A stretch of 64,000 nucleotides of DNA from Burkholderia sp. HI2500 (GTDB taxonomy: Bacteria > Pseudomonadota > Gammaproteobacteria > Burkholderiales > Burkholderiaceae): NCBI RefSeq assembly GCF_002223055.1, contig NZ_NKFL01000006.1, forward strand, positions 1,054,001 through 1,118,000. Reading direction: 5' to 3'. Shown one piece after another: positions 13,279 to 22,993 of the stretch. How positions within the stretch are numbered: the stretch's first letter is position 1; each line of letters begins with the position of its first letter. The notes beneath the pieces were generated by a model that did no database searches, was not told the DNA's origin, and worked only from the letters and a program-made list of their open reading frames with translations. Both the position numbers and the translations under genes were made by a program.

Positions 13279-14085
13279 TCACCCGAGCCGGAATTTTTTC
13301 CGCAGGCTCGAATCGACGGGGCCGGCCGGCATGAAGCGCCGCAACTTGCGCAACAGCGACGCCTCGCCGGCCGGCGTGCGTCGCATCCGCCATGCGCCGA
13401 GCGCTGCGTCGACGATGGTGGCGGCCACTCCGTCGGGGTGCGGCGCGGCTTTCACGCTGTCGGCGACGGCGCGCGACGCAAGCGTTCGCTCGCGGTCGTA
13501 CTCGGCGATCGGCGCGCCGGCCTGCGGCGCATTGACGTCCAGGCTGGTCCGTGTAAACGACGGTTCGACCAGCGTCGCGCGAACGCCGAACTGGCGCACC
13601 TCGTGATCGAGCGATTCGGTCAACCCCTCCACCGCATGTTTGGATGCCGAATAGAGTCCCATATAAGGCGCCGGCAGGAAGCCGAGCACCGAGCTGACAT
13701 TGACGATCCGGCCGCGCCGTCGGGCCCGCATGTGCGGAAGCACCGCATGGGTCGTACGCAGGAGGCTGAATACGTTGGTGTCGAACAGGGCCGCTGCCTC
13801 GTCCACCGACGTTTCCTCCACCGCGCCGATCAGGCTCATGCCCGCATTGTTCACGAGCACGTCGATACGCGCCGCGCGATCGATGATCGCTTGGATACCC
13901 GATTGAACGGACGCGTCGTCACGCACGTCCATCTCGATCAACTCGACGCCGGCGACGGGCGCCGTTCTCGCAATGCTGCGCACGGTGCCGAACACGCGGC
14001 ACCCGCGTTTGGCGAATCGTTCCGCGGCAACGCGCCCGATGCCCGACGACACGCCGGTCACGACGACAACGGTGGAATTCGACAT
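13279..14085 (-). CDS. SDR family oxidoreductase
   Basis: A 268-residue short-chain dehydrogenase. The Rossmann dinucleotide motif is [10 protein letters not shown] at residues about 8-17, followed by NNAGMS near 85, the catalytic Ser in VSSVLGF, and [10 protein letters not shown] with the Tyr-x-x-x-Lys pair near 150-154. Such enzymes reduce or oxidise small carbonyls or alcohols with NAD(P)H; the substrate is not evident. ATG 14085 fits the family start; the frame continues upstream into the pump gene only by chance. It lies 37 bases after the RND pump gene on the same strand, so it probably belongs to the efflux operon. Confidence 0.87.
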   Translation of the reverse strand: MSNSTVVVVTGVSSGIGRVAAERFAKRGCRVFGTVRSIARTAPVAGVELIEMDVRDDASVQSGIQAIIDRAARIDVLVNNAGMSLIGAVEETSVDEAAALFDTNVFSLLRTTHAVLPHMRARRRGRIVNVSSVLGFLPAPYMGLYSASKHAVEGLTESLDHEVRQFGVRATLVEPSFTRTSLDVNAPQAGAPIAEYDRERTLASRAVADSVKAAPHPDGVAATIVDAALGAWRMRRTPAGEASLLRKLRRFMPAGPVDSSLRKKFRLG

Positions 14086-14122
14086 GGCTGCTTCCTTCGA
14101 TACGGTGAATGGATCGGCGTAA

Positions 14123-17100
14123 TCAATCGCGCGCGTCGAGCGCGGGCTGAAGTGCGGGCTCGCCCGGCGATGCCGGTTCATGGCCGCCGTGGCGGGCGGC
14201 GGCGGACTGACCGGGCCGGATCCTGAACCAGATCGCATACATCGCCGGCAGGAACATCAGCGTGAGGATCGTCCCGGCGAACGTGCCGCCGATCAGCGTG
14301 TACGCGAGCGTGCCCCAGAACACCGAATGCGTGAGCGGAATGAACGCGAGCACGGCCGCCATCGCGGTGAGAATCACCGGGCGCGCCCGCTGCACGGTCG
14401 CTTCGACAACCGCGTGGAACGGATCCAGCCCCGCCTGTTCGTTCTGGTGAATCTGGCCGATCAGGATCAGCGTGTTGCGCATCAGGATCCCCGACAGCGC
14501 GATGAGGCCGACCAGCGCATTGATGCCGAACGGCTGCCGGAACAGGATCAGCGTGGGCACCACGCCGATCAGGCCGAGCGGGCTCGTCATGAACACCATC
14601 ACCATCGCGGAGATCGAGCGCACCTGGAAGATGATGATCACGAGCGTGACCGCCAGCATGATCGGGAACAGCGGCAGCATCGCCTTCGTGGCCTTGCCGG
14701 ATTCCTCGATGGAGCCGGCTTCCTCGATTCGATAGCCGCTCGGCAGCGCGGCGATGATCGGCTGAAGCTGCTGCGTGATCGCAGCCGACACGTCCGGCGG
14801 CTGCAAGCCTTCGGCGATGTCGCCGCGCACCGTGAGCGTCGGCACGCGATCGCGCCAGCGCATGATCGGCTCTTCCATCCGCACGTCGACCTTGCCGACC
14901 TGCGACAGCGGGATGCGCTGGCCGTTCGCGCCGGCGAGCGTGAAGTCGTCGAGCCGTGCCGGGTCGAGCCGCGCGTCGCCGCCCGAGCGTGCGATCACCT
15001 GTACGGTCCGGATATCCTCGCGCACCGCGGTGACGGGCACCCCGGTCAGCAGGAACTGCAGCTGCTGCGCGACCGCGCTGGACGTCAACCCGACTGCCTG
15101 CAGGCGGTCCTGCTGCAACGTGAAGTGCAGCGTCGGCGCGCGCGTGCCCCAGTCCGCATTGACCGTGCGCATCATCGGGCTGCCGTTCATCACGCGCTCG
15201 ACATCGGTCGCGATGCCGCGCAGCGTGTCCGGATCGGGGCCCGTGATCCGGTAGGCCACCGGGAACGGTGAATACGGGCCGAACACGAGCTGCGTCACGC
15301 GCACGCGCGCTTCGGGCGCGAGGCCGTCGGCGATGGCCCGCCGCAGGCGCGCCTTCAACGCGTCGCGCTCGTCCTGGCTGTCGGTGCGGATCACGATCTT
15401 CGCGAACGACGGATCGGGCAGCTCCGGCCCCATCGCCAGATAAAAACGCGGCGCGCCCTGGCCGACGTACGCGGTGACGATCCTCGCTTCCTTCTGCTTC
15501 GCGAGCCACGCCTCGACCTTCGACGTGGCGGCGCTCGTTTGCGAAATCGACGTGCCGTACGGCATCTGCACCTCGACCAGCACCTCGGGGCGATCGGAGA
15601 TCGGGAAAAACTGCTTCTTGACGACCGCCATGCCGAGAATCGCGAGCACGAAGAGGGCGACGACCGACCCGGCGACGAGCCATTTGCGGGCGATCACGCG
15701 CGTCAGCAGTTGCCGGAAGCGGTTGTAGCGGGGCGTGTCGTAGATCGCATCGTGACCGCCTTCGAACTTCTTGAAGTTCGGCAGCATCTTCACGCCGAGG
15801 TACGGCGTGAACGCGACGGCGACGACCCATGAGGCGATCAGCGCGATCCCGACGATCCAGAACATGTTGCTGGTGTATTCACCCGCGGTGGAGCGCGCGA
15901 AGCCGTTCGGCATGAAGCCGACCGCGGTGACCAGCGTGCCGGCCAGCATCGGCGCGGCCGTATGGCTCCACGCATACGCCGACGCGGCCACGCGGTCGTA
16001 GCCTTCCTCCATCTTCACGACCATCATTTCGATCGCGATGATCGCGTCGTCGACCAGCAGCCCGAGCGCGAGGATCAGCGAGCCGAGCGTGATGCGGTCG
16101 AAGTTCTTGCCGGTGGCGGCCATCACGACGAACACCACGGCCAGCGTCAGCGGCACGGCCGCGGCGACCACGAGGCCCACGCGCCAGCCCATGCTGACGA
16201 AGCTCACCAGCATCACGACGAGCAGCGCGGCGAAGAACTTGACCATGAACTCGTCGACGGCCGAGCTGATGTTCACGGACTGGTCGGTGACCTTGGTCAG
16301 GCTCATGCCGAGCGGCAGCGCGGCGTTGATCGCGCCGACTTCCCGGTCCAGCGCGCGGCCGAGGTCGAGCCCGTTCCAGCCGTCGCGCATCACGACGCCG
16401 AGCAGCAGCGCGGGTTCGCCGTTGTTGCGGATCATGAACGTCGACGGGTCTTCGTAGCCGCGCTCGACGGTCGCGATGTCCGACAGTTTCAGCGTGTGGC
16501 CCTGCGCGACGATCGGCGTGTCGCGAATCTTCTGCAGCTTGTCGAATGCGCCTTCCACGCGAATGAAGATCTCCGGCCCGCGCGTCTCGACGGAGCCGGC
16601 CGGCGTCAGCGCATTCTGGCCGTTGAGGGCGGCGAACACGTCCTGCGGGCTCACGCCGAGCGTCGCGAGCCGGTCGTGCGACAGCTGCACGTAGATGCGC
16701 TCGGCCTGTTCGCCGATGATGTCGACCTTCTTCACGCCGGGCACATGCAGCAGCCGCTGGCGCTGCGTCTCCGCATCGCGCACCAGCAGGCGCTGCGGTT
16801 CGCCCTTGGCCTTCAGCGCGAACAGCGCGAACGTGACGTCCGCGTATTCGTCGTTGACCAGCGGGCCGATCACGCCGGCCGGCAGATCGTTCGCCACGTC
16901 GCCGATCTTCTTGCGCGCCTGATAGAACTGCTCCTGCACCTCGGACGGCGGCGTGCTGTCGAGCAACGTCAGCGTCGTGAACGCGAGGCCGGGGCGCGTG
17001 TAGGTTTCGCTGCGGTCGTACCAGCGCAGCTCCTGCATGCGCTTTTCGATCTTTTCGGCCACCTGGTCGTGCATTTCCTGCGCGGTCGCGCCCGGCCATG

Positions 17101-17263
17101 CGGTGACGATGGTCATCACCTTGACGGTGAAGGCCGGGTCTTCCGCGCGGCCCAGCTTGAAGAACGACACGAGCCCCGCAAGCGAAATCAGGCAGATCAG
17201 GAACAGCGTGATCGCGCGCTCGCGTACCGCGAGCGCCGACAGGTTGAAGCGGCGCTCGCTCAC
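14123..17263 (-). CDS. RND efflux transporter permease subunit
   Basis: A 1046-residue AcrB-superfamily proton-driven pump, full length for the family. It starts with a cytoplasmic helix and TM1 ([30 protein letters not shown]). The porter region includes [21 protein letters not shown]. The TM4 stretch [22 protein letters not shown] (around residues 395-415) carries the Asp-Asp pair of the proton relay. A second half repeats the arrangement and ends with the [10 protein letters not shown] helix. The sequence looks closest to the TriC/MexK/VexF branch rather than the classic drug pumps, but specificity is unknown. The start overlaps the membrane-fusion gene stop by four bases. Confidence 0.93.
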   Translation of the reverse strand: MSERRFNLSALAVRERAITLFLICLISLAGLVSFFKLGRAEDPAFTVKVMTIVTAWPGATAQEMHDQVAEKIEKRMQELRWYDRSETYTRPGLAFTTLTLLDSTPPSEVQEQFYQARKKIGDVANDLPAGVIGPLVNDEYADVTFALFALKAKGEPQRLLVRDAETQRQRLLHVPGVKKVDIIGEQAERIYVQLSHDRLATLGVSPQDVFAALNGQNALTPAGSVETRGPEIFIRVEGAFDKLQKIRDTPIVAQGHTLKLSDIATVERGYEDPSTFMIRNNGEPALLLGVVMRDGWNGLDLGRALDREVGAINAALPLGMSLTKVTDQSVNISSAVDEFMVKFFAALLVVMLVSFVSMGWRVGLVVAAAVPLTLAVVFVVMAATGKNFDRITLGSLILALGLLVDDAIIAIEMMVVKMEEGYDRVAASAYAWSHTAAPMLAGTLVTAVGFMPNGFARSTAGEYTSNMFWIVGIALIASWVVAVAFTPYLGVKMLPNFKKFEGGHDAIYDTPRYNRFRQLLTRVIARKWLVAGSVVALFVLAILGMAVVKKQFFPISDRPEVLVEVQMPYGTSISQTSAATSKVEAWLAKQKEARIVTAYVGQGAPRFYLAMGPELPDPSFAKIVIRTDSQDERDALKARLRRAIADGLAPEARVRVTQLVFGPYSPFPVAYRITGPDPDTLRGIATDVERVMNGSPMMRTVNADWGTRAPTLHFTLQQDRLQAVGLTSSAVAQQLQFLLTGVPVTAVREDIRTVQVIARSGGDARLDPARLDDFTLAGANGQRIPLSQVGKVDVRMEEPIMRWRDRVPTLTVRGDIAEGLQPPDVSAAITQQLQPIIAALPSGYRIEEAGSIEESGKATKAMLPLFPIMLAVTLVIIIFQVRSISAMVMVFMTSPLGLIGVVPTLILFRQPFGINALVGLIALSGILMRNTLILIGQIHQNEQAGLDPFHAVVEATVQRARPVILTAMAAVLAFIPLTHSVFWGTLAYTLIGGTFAGTILTLMFLPAMYAIWFRIRPGQSAAARHGGHEPASPGEPALQPALDARD

Positions 17264-18378
17264 GGCCGTGCTCCTTCGCTCGCGAGCGTGGCGGCCTGCG
17301 CGGCCACGCGGACCGCATCGCCGTCATGCAGCAACTGCGCGCCGAGCGCGACGACCCGGTCGCCTTGCTTGAGTGCGCCCGACACGCGTGCGCTGTCGTC
17401 ATCCACATGCTCGACCGTGACCGGCCGCCATCCCACCTTGGCCGGATCGCCTGCGACGACCCACACGCCGGGCCCTTTGCCTCCGTCCAGCAGCGCGCCG
17501 ATCGGCACCTGCAGGCCGGCTTGCGGCGTCGCGTGTGCGTCGTCCGGTAGGCGGATCGTGACGGTCGCACCCAGCGGCGCGGCGGCCAGCGTGCCTTGCA
17601 GCACGTAGCGCGCTTCGAACGTGCGCGTTCGCGCATCCGCGGTATCGGAGAGCTGCCGCAGCGTCGCGGGGACACGCAAGCCCGGCTTGCCGAACAACTC
17701 GGCCTGCGCCACGGAGCCGACCGCGGGGCGCAGGGTTTCCGGCAACTGGATCACGGCTTCCCGGCTGCCGGCGTGCGCGAGCCGCACGACCGGCTGGCCG
17801 GCGCTCACGACCTGGCCGGGCTCCGCGAGCGTGTCCATCACGACGCCGTCGCCGTCCGCGACGAGTTGCGCATAGCCGGTCGCATTGCGTGCGACGCCGG
17901 CATCGGCCTCGGCGGCGTTCAGCTGGGCTTTCGCGGCATCGGCCGCTGCCTTGACCTGGTCATAGGCCGATGCCGATATCGCGCCGGTGCCGCGCAAGTC
18001 ACGGTAGCGCGCTTCGTCCTCGGCGGTCTGCCGCGCGCGTGCCCGTGCCGCGGCCACGGCTTCGTCGCGTGCGCGTGCCGCGAGCTTCAGGTCGACGGGA
18101 TCGATCCGCATCAGCGGCTGGCCGCGCCGGACGGTTTGTCCGGTATCGACGAGCCGCTCCAGCACCTTGCCGGACACCCGGAACCCGAGATCGCTCTGCA
18201 CGCGTGCGGCGACGGTGCCGGTAAACGAGCGGGACGCGGGCGCGGCTGCCTGAACGATGGCGGTACGCACGAGCGGCGCCTCCGTGCGCGGATCGGAAGG
18301 CGCTTTTCCGCTGCAGGCGGCTAGCGCGAGGGGCAGTGCGGAAGCGACTGCGAGGAGAGCGGGGCGACGCCGAACCAT
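17260..18378 (-). CDS. RND efflux periplasmic adaptor (membrane fusion protein)
   Basis: A 372-residue HlyD/AcrA-type adaptor. The N-terminal lipoprotein signal reads MVRRRPALLAVASALPLALAACSGK, with lipid attachment at Cys22 (LAAC). The lipoyl half-motif includes VSGKVLERLVDTGQTVRRGQPLMRIDP, followed by an α-helical hairpin rich in Ala and Arg (about residues 95-165), and then AEPGQVVSAGQPVVRLA and the β-barrel region. It joins the inner-membrane pump to the outer-membrane channel. It is the first gene of the minus-strand efflux operon, preceded by a palindrome at 18424-18447 that probably binds the TetR protein. Confidence 0.92.
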   Translation of the reverse strand: MVRRRPALLAVASALPLALAACSGKAPSDPRTEAPLVRTAIVQAAAPASRSFTGTVAARVQSDLGFRVSGKVLERLVDTGQTVRRGQPLMRIDPVDLKLAARARDEAVAAARARARQTAEDEARYRDLRGTGAISASAYDQVKAAADAAKAQLNAAEADAGVARNATGYAQLVADGDGVVMDTLAEPGQVVSAGQPVVRLAHAGSREAVIQLPETLRPAVGSVAQAELFGKPGLRVPATLRQLSDTADARTRTFEARYVLQGTLAAAPLGATVTIRLPDDAHATPQAGLQVPIGALLDGGKGPGVWVVAGDPAKVGWRPVTVEHVDDDSARVSGALKQGDRVVALGAQLLHDGDAVRVAAQAATLASEGARP

Positions 18379-18423
18379 GAAAGACCCACAGACGAAGTGA
18401 TCGGGGCTTTCATTGTGTATCTA

Positions 18424-18447
18424 GTGACCAAAAGAGTCAATGGTCAC
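18424..18447. promoter_or_regulatory. probable TetR operator upstream of efflux operon
   Basis: An inverted repeat, gtgacca-N10-tggtcac, lies between the TetR gene and the adaptor gene start. Its half-site gtgac matches that of the palindrome at 19108-19131 on the other side of the TetR gene, and both span 24 bases. Two like sites flanking a local repressor gene, one ahead of each efflux transcript, are good circumstantial evidence for an operator. Binding is inferred. Confidence 0.68.
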
Positions 18448-18460
18448 AATGGGTTTCGAT

Positions 18461-19078
18461 TCACGGGGCGAGGCTGCGGAGCACCAGGCTCGACAACTGC
18501 GCGGGCGCGGCATCGGTCGTGTCGAGGTTGTATTGCAGCAGCAGCGGATTCAGGTATGGCCGCATCACGAGGTAGATCGCCGTCGCGGTTTCGTCCAGCG
18601 GCGTCTTGCGCTCGAACTCGCCGCTTTGCCGGCCCGCCTGCAGCACCTCCTGAAGCAGTTGCTGCACGCGCGCCTCATAGGCCTGCACCGACTGCCAGTT
18701 GCCGGTGGCGGCCGACGCGGCGATGTCGTACAGCTTGCGGTCGCGGAAGAACAGCCGCAGGCTCGCTTCGGTAAAGACCTTGAACATGCGCCGCAGCTTT
18801 TCGGTGGGTCGTTCCGTTTCGGCGACGGCGGTGCGCACGTCGGTTTCGATTTCATGCAGGCAGTTCGCACAGATCATCTCGCCGATCGCCTGTTTCGACT
18901 CGAAGAACTTGTAGATATAGGCCTTCGAGAAACCGATGGCCTTCGCGAGGTCGGACACGGTCGTCTTTTCATAGCCGTACCGGCTGAAGTGCTCGGTGGC
19001 GGCCGCCACGATCTGGTCCCGCACGTCGTGATCGGCCGGGCCGCGCGCGGGAGCCGGGGAAGCGGTGTTTTCTTTCAT
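18461..19078 (-). CDS. TetR/AcrR family transcriptional regulator
   Basis: A 205-residue repressor. The N-terminal helix-turn-helix spans about residues 22-68 (IVAAATEHFSRYGYEKTTVSDLAKAIGFSKAYIYKFFESKQ). The helical ligand-binding domain follows. It sits between the efflux adaptor gene (same strand, downstream) and the divergent outer-membrane factor gene. It likely represses both transcripts, and its own promoter, through the palindromes at 18424-18447 and 19108-19131, with release by pump substrates. The effector is unknown. Confidence 0.9.
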   Translation of the reverse strand: MKENTASPAPARGPADHDVRDQIVAAATEHFSRYGYEKTTVSDLAKAIGFSKAYIYKFFESKQAIGEMICANCLHEIETDVRTAVAETERPTEKLRRMFKVFTEASLRLFFRDRKLYDIAASAATGNWQSVQAYEARVQQLLQEVLQAGRQSGEFERKTPLDETATAIYLVMRPYLNPLLLQYNLDTTDAAPAQLSSLVLRSLAP

Positions 19079-19107
19079 GGGTTGCGGCTGGCAAGGATGG
19101 ACAACGA

Positions 19108-19131
19108 GTGACTATTTGGTATTATAGTCAC
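19108..19131. promoter_or_regulatory. probable TetR operator in divergent promoter
   Basis: A perfect 24-base arrangement, gtgactat-N8-atagtcac, lies between the TetR start (19078) and the outer-membrane factor start (19156). The centre is AT-rich (ttggtatt), so it may overlap a -10 element. It shares the gtgac half-site and overall size with the palindrome at 18424-18447. Confidence 0.75.
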
Positions 19132-19155
19132 CATCTGATCTTGGCTAAAACCGTC

Positions 19156-20616
19156 ATGCTACCGAAACCCATCGTTGCCGCGGTGCTTGCCGCGCTCCTG
19201 TCGACGGGATGCGCCGTCGGTCCCGACTACGTGCGGCCGGACATCGCCATGCCGCAGCGCTTCCAGGGCCAGCGCGCCGTGGAGCAGCGGCACGCGGCGG
19301 CCGAAGCGGAACTCGCGACGTGGTGGACGGGCTTCGGCGATCCGCAGTTGACCCGGTTCGTCACGCTTGCGCTCGCGCAGAACCTCGATCTCGCGCAGGC
19401 CGCGGCACGCGTCACGCAAGCGCGTGCCGGGCTCGGTGCGGCCAATGCAGCGCTGTTGCCTTCGGGCACTGTGACCGGTCAAGCCGCGCGCGTCTACCAG
19501 TCGGTCGAAACGCCGTTGGGGCGCGTGCTGAACTCGACGCCCGGTTTCGACCGTCACGGCAACGACTACGAGGCCGATTTCACCGCGAGCTGGGAACTGG
19601 ATGTGTTCGGCGGGTTGCGCCGCGGGCGGGAGGCGGCGCTCGCCGACTATCAGGCCTCCGAGGCGGCGGCGGTCGCCACGCGCCTTGCCGTGGCCGCGCA
19701 GACGGCGGACATCTACATCACGATTCGCGGGTTGCAGGGCCGGCTGAAGGTCGCGCGGCATCAGGTGCAGACCGAACAGGATCTGTTGTCGACCATCAAT
19801 CTGCTGTATGGAAAGGGGCTCGCGGCGGAGCTTCAGGTTAGGCAGGCCGAAGGTGCGCTCGCTCAGGTCCGCGCAACGGTGCCGGTACTCGAAGCGGCGC
19901 TGGACACGGCGATGAATGCGCTCGACGTGATGCTCGGCTCGCAACCCGGTACGTATCGCGCGGAATTGCTCGACGGCGGCGAGGTGCCGGTCGCACCGCG
20001 GATCGCGGCGACGGGAACGCCCGGCGAACTCCTCAGGCGGCGGCCCGACCTGATCGTCGCCGAGCGGCGCCTCGCGGCGTCGAACGCGCGCATCGGCGTG
20101 GCCATTGCCGAGTATTACCCGAAGTTCTCGCTGAGCGGGCTGATCGGCAGCGCGACGACGATGGGCGCGGGCAACCTGTTTGCCGGCGGCGCGAACCAGG
20201 CTGCCGGCGTGCTCGGCCTGCGCTGGCGTTTGTTCGACTTCGGGCGCATCAATGCGCAGATCGCGCAGGCCAAAGGGCAGGATGCCGAAATGCTGGCTGC
20301 GTATCGGCTCGCGGCGCTGCACGCCACCGAGGACGTCGAGAACGCGTTCTCCGCGCTCGTCAGGCGCGACGAGCAGGCGGCGGTTCTCGCCGATGGCGTG
20401 GATTCGCTCGGCCGCGCACGGGCTGCGTCGTTCGCTGCGTATCAGAAGGGCGTCGTCAGCCTGATCGAGGTGTTGCAGGCGGACGAAAGCCTGCTGCGCG
20501 CATCGGACGAGCGCGTGCAGGCGAAAACCGAAGCGGCTCGGGCGTCGGTGGCTGCGTTCAAGGCGCTCGGTGGTGGATGGCAAGGGACGGCGTCCGAAGC
20601 CGTTGCGAGTCGATAG
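19156..20616 (+). CDS. efflux outer-membrane factor lipoprotein (OprM/NodT family)
   Basis: A 486-residue TolC-like channel with a lipoprotein signal MLPKPIVAAVLAALLSTGC (lipid Cys at residue 19) and the family N-terminus AVGPDYVRPDIAMP. Two OEP repeats follow, with landmarks TWWTGFGDPQLTRFV, LRRRPDLIVAERRLAASNARIGVAIAEYYPKFSLSG and SLIEVLQADESLL. It completes the tripartite pump encoded on the opposite strand. I chose ATG 19156 over an upstream in-frame ATG at 19108, which would lie inside the palindromic operator and spoil the signal peptide. Confidence 0.92.
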   Translation: MLPKPIVAAVLAALLSTGCAVGPDYVRPDIAMPQRFQGQRAVEQRHAAAEAELATWWTGFGDPQLTRFVTLALAQNLDLAQAAARVTQARAGLGAANAALLPSGTVTGQAARVYQSVETPLGRVLNSTPGFDRHGNDYEADFTASWELDVFGGLRRGREAALADYQASEAAAVATRLAVAAQTADIYITIRGLQGRLKVARHQVQTEQDLLSTINLLYGKGLAAELQVRQAEGALAQVRATVPVLEAALDTAMNALDVMLGSQPGTYRAELLDGGEVPVAPRIAATGTPGELLRRRPDLIVAERRLAASNARIGVAIAEYYPKFSLSGLIGSATTMGAGNLFAGGANQAAGVLGLRWRLFDFGRINAQIAQAKGQDAEMLAAYRLAALHATEDVENAFSALVRRDEQAAVLADGVDSLGRARAASFAAYQKGVVSLIEVLQADESLLRASDERVQAKTEAARASVAAFKALGGGWQGTASEAVASR

Positions 20617-20639
20617 CGCGGTTGTACGTGCCGATGGCT

Positions 20640-20711
20640 TGCCACGTCCTGAATGACCTTGAATCGGTCCAGCTCGCGCATCGTCATCGTGATCCGCTCC
20701 GTTGCAGCCAT
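20640..20711 (-). pseudogene. N-terminal remnant of an ISNCY-type transposase
   Basis: The minus strand encodes MAATERITMTMRELDRFKVIQDV, closely matching the start of the intact transposase nearby (TLTMRELDRLKVIQAV). The similarity then stops abruptly. It is a truncated copy of a related but not identical element, left next to the intact insertion sequence. Confidence 0.7.
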
Positions 20712-20814
20712 CGAAGCCTCCGGCGCCGGACACCCGGCGGCCGGCCAGCTTACGCGGCCCGAAAGCGGCCATTTCAATCTAGCCGCTACAAACAATGTCA
20801 TACCCGGATTCAGA

Positions 20815-22411
20815 TGTCGTAGTGCCAGCTAAATACAGATGTCGCATGTTTCATCGGCCTTTCCATCCTTCAGTGTTGAAGTGCCGAGCCTGAGGCGGCA
20901 GGGCGCTTACGCTCACCCGCGGGCCTTGGCAGACCGCCGCTCAGTTTCTGCTTTTGACGCAACTTCCAGAATCGCGGCTTCCATGTCAGTCACCGTGAAC
21001 CGGCGAGGTTTCTTCGTGCCGGGTTGCGCTTCATTTGCCCGCACCGGCAGCCCCCGATGCGTTCGCGACGGCGCAGTGCCGATCCGCCGGCTGTCGCGCT
21101 GCGCCTGAAACGCTTGTGCCACCTGCAACGCATGGCTCAGGCGCTTGTGATCCACGATCGCGCCTTGATCCACCTCGGCCAGCCGATCGTAGGATTGTGC
21201 CGACAGTAGCTGGCCAGCCGCCCGAAGCTCGATGCGTCCGTCCGGGTACTCCCACACCTCGATGTCACGATGTATCCACGCCCGATTCCCCGGCGTATCG
21301 TCCAGCAGATAGAGCACCCGGTCGTACTGCACCGTCAGCGCCTTCGTGACCCGGCGTGTCTCGCGCCAGGTCAGCAGCAGATCCAGATCCTCGTCGGACC
21401 GCAGCGGTCGATGCGCATCAAAGCCGCTCTTCGGTGGCTTCGCGAAGCGCTCGTTATACATGGCCATGAAGGAGGGCGCGTAAGCGTTCGCGTCGGCCAC
21501 CGTGCTGATGCCGCGCAGTCTCAACTCCTTGACGAACCGATCCTGCAGCGTCAAGTGCGCTCGCTCGACACGTCCCTTGGCCGAGCTGCTGTTCGCGCAG
21601 AACGTGTCAATGTTCAGCTCGTACATCGCCCGACCGAAGTGCGTCACGCTTTGGCCTGTCTTGCTGGCGCTCGTATTGCGGAACACGCTGTACTTGTCGC
21701 TGTAGAACGCCACCGGCTTGCCGTAGCGCTCCAGATACGCTCGCGTGGCCTCGAAGTAGCTGAACGTCGACTCGGTCTGCGTGAAGTGCAGCATCATCAG
21801 CCGGCTCGTCGCGTCGTCCACGTACACCAGCAGCGTGCAGGCCGGCGCCCGTTCCTCGAACCACCGATGATCGCAACCATCGATCTGGATCAGTTCACCC
21901 AGACACGCCCGGCGCGCTCGCGGCTGATAAACCTTCGGCGGACGCTGCCGACGTGGAATCCACAAGCCAGCGTCCGTCATCAGCTTCCTGACCGTTTCCT
22001 TGGCCAGCCGAATGCCATGGCATTCCCACAGCTTCTCGCAGGCCAACGTCGGCCCGAAATCGGCGTAACGCTCTCGAATAGTGGTCAAGGCGCGTAACGC
22101 TAGTCCTTCGTCGAGCTTGCGGTTGCCTGGCCGGCCACGACGGCCCGAAGCAACGCCGCTAGGTCCATGCTCTCGATATCGGATGACCAGCCTTTCCACC
22201 TGTCGCACGCTCAGTCCCAGCCGTTCGGCCGCACGTCCGGGCTTCAGGCCCGTGTCCACCACGGCCTGGATTACCTTGAGTCGATCAAGCTCTCGCATCG
22301 TCAGTGTCACCAATCCGGCTGGCTGCATGGTCGGCTCCGCGCTCGCTCAACGAGCCGTCCAGCATGCCAGCAGTCAAAAACCCGACATCTGTAAATAGCC
22401 AGAACACGACA
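20815..22411 (-). mobile_element. ISNCY-family insertion sequence
   Basis: About 1.6 kb with one transposase gene. The ends are imperfect inverted repeats: both begin tgtcgt and both carry tacagatgtcg about 20 bases inside (20834-20844 on the left, its complement at 22383-22393 on the right). A further cagatgtcg lies just outside the left end at 20811-20819. No clear target duplication was found, so the outer limits are approximate by a few bases. Confidence 0.72.
20913..22328 (-). CDS. ISNCY family transposase
   Basis: A 471-residue DDE-type transposase. An N-terminal helix-turn-helix region (TMRELDRLKVIQAVVDTGLKPGRAAERLGLSVRQVERLVIRY) is followed by a second DNA-binding part. The catalytic core has acidic residues in LIQIDGCDHRWFEER and LLVYVDDATSRLMML and a glutamate in AKGRVERAHLTLQDRFVKELRL. 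The reading frame is intact and full length, so the element may still be mobile. It lies between the efflux locus and the cargo end of the type VI locus. Confidence 0.88.
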   Translation of the reverse strand: MQPAGLVTLTMRELDRLKVIQAVVDTGLKPGRAAERLGLSVRQVERLVIRYREHGPSGVASGRRGRPGNRKLDEGLALRALTTIRERYADFGPTLACEKLWECHGIRLAKETVRKLMTDAGLWIPRRQRPPKVYQPRARRACLGELIQIDGCDHRWFEERAPACTLLVYVDDATSRLMMLHFTQTESTFSYFEATRAYLERYGKPVAFYSDKYSVFRNTSASKTGQSVTHFGRAMYELNIDTFCANSSSAKGRVERAHLTLQDRFVKELRLRGISTVADANAYAPSFMAMYNERFAKPPKSGFDAHRPLRSDEDLDLLLTWRETRRVTKALTVQYDRVLYLLDDTPGNRAWIHRDIEVWEYPDGRIELRAAGQLLSAQSYDRLAEVDQGAIVDHKRLSHALQVAQAFQAQRDSRRIGTAPSRTHRGLPVRANEAQPGTKKPRRFTVTDMEAAILEVASKAETERRSAKARG

Positions 22412-22569
22412 TTAGGATATGGCTGCTACAACCAAATCCGACGATAATTCACGTTATGTCAAATATTGTGTCGACACGGACGGTCACTTCCAAGGCTTGT
22501 TGCTCACGTCCGAACGTGGACAGTCGCCACAGCGGTCTGGTCGCGGCGACCTCCTTTCCTGTAGGCCAC

Positions 22570-22980
22570 CTAGGCGGAACTGTCTTTCCGATACAAGGCG
22601 CGATACTCCTGCAGGACCTGAAAATCCTCGTCATCCTCGCTCAACCGGAAGTCGTCCAGGAGTGTGCCGCGCTCATCCCAGCTTTTCTCCCACAGGGTGA
22701 TCCCATATTCGTATTCGCCGTCCTCGGCAAGCTGGCCATTCTTGTGCCATTCACGTGCACGTCCATGGAGTACGCCCTTGAAGAACGTCGCTTCTCGCAT
22801 CGGCCGTCCCGGTTCGTACCACTCTTTCGTCGTCCCCCACTGCAAGCCCTGGCGGATTTCCGTTTCCGATTTTTCCCATCCATCTCTGAGCGTATAAGAA
22901 ACGCCGGAAAAAGGCTCGCCATCGAGATAATAGAGACCATCTCCGGGATACTCGAGTTGACTGGAAAGAATGCGTTGCAT
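22570..22980 (-). CDS. YwqK-like MORN-repeat protein, putative immunity to the RHS toxin
   Basis: A 136-residue protein with MORN-like repeats: GLYYLDGEPFSGVSYTLRDG, then GTTKEWYEPGRPMREATFFKGVLHGRAREWHKNGQLAEDGEYEYG, ending in a charged tail. This is the YwqK antitoxin type. It follows the RHS gene by 13 bases on the same strand. In Bacillus, ywqK pairs with ywqJ, and the RHS tip here resembles YwqJ, so immunity is a strong inference. No signal peptide, so it acts in the cytoplasm. GC is lower than in the structural type VI genes. Confidence 0.78.
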   Translation of the reverse strand: MQRILSSQLEYPGDGLYYLDGEPFSGVSYTLRDGWEKSETEIRQGLQWGTTKEWYEPGRPMREATFFKGVLHGRAREWHKNGQLAEDGEYEYGITLWEKSWDERGTLLDDFRLSEDDEDFQVLQEYRALYRKDSSA

Positions 22981-22993
22981 CAGAAAGTACCTC

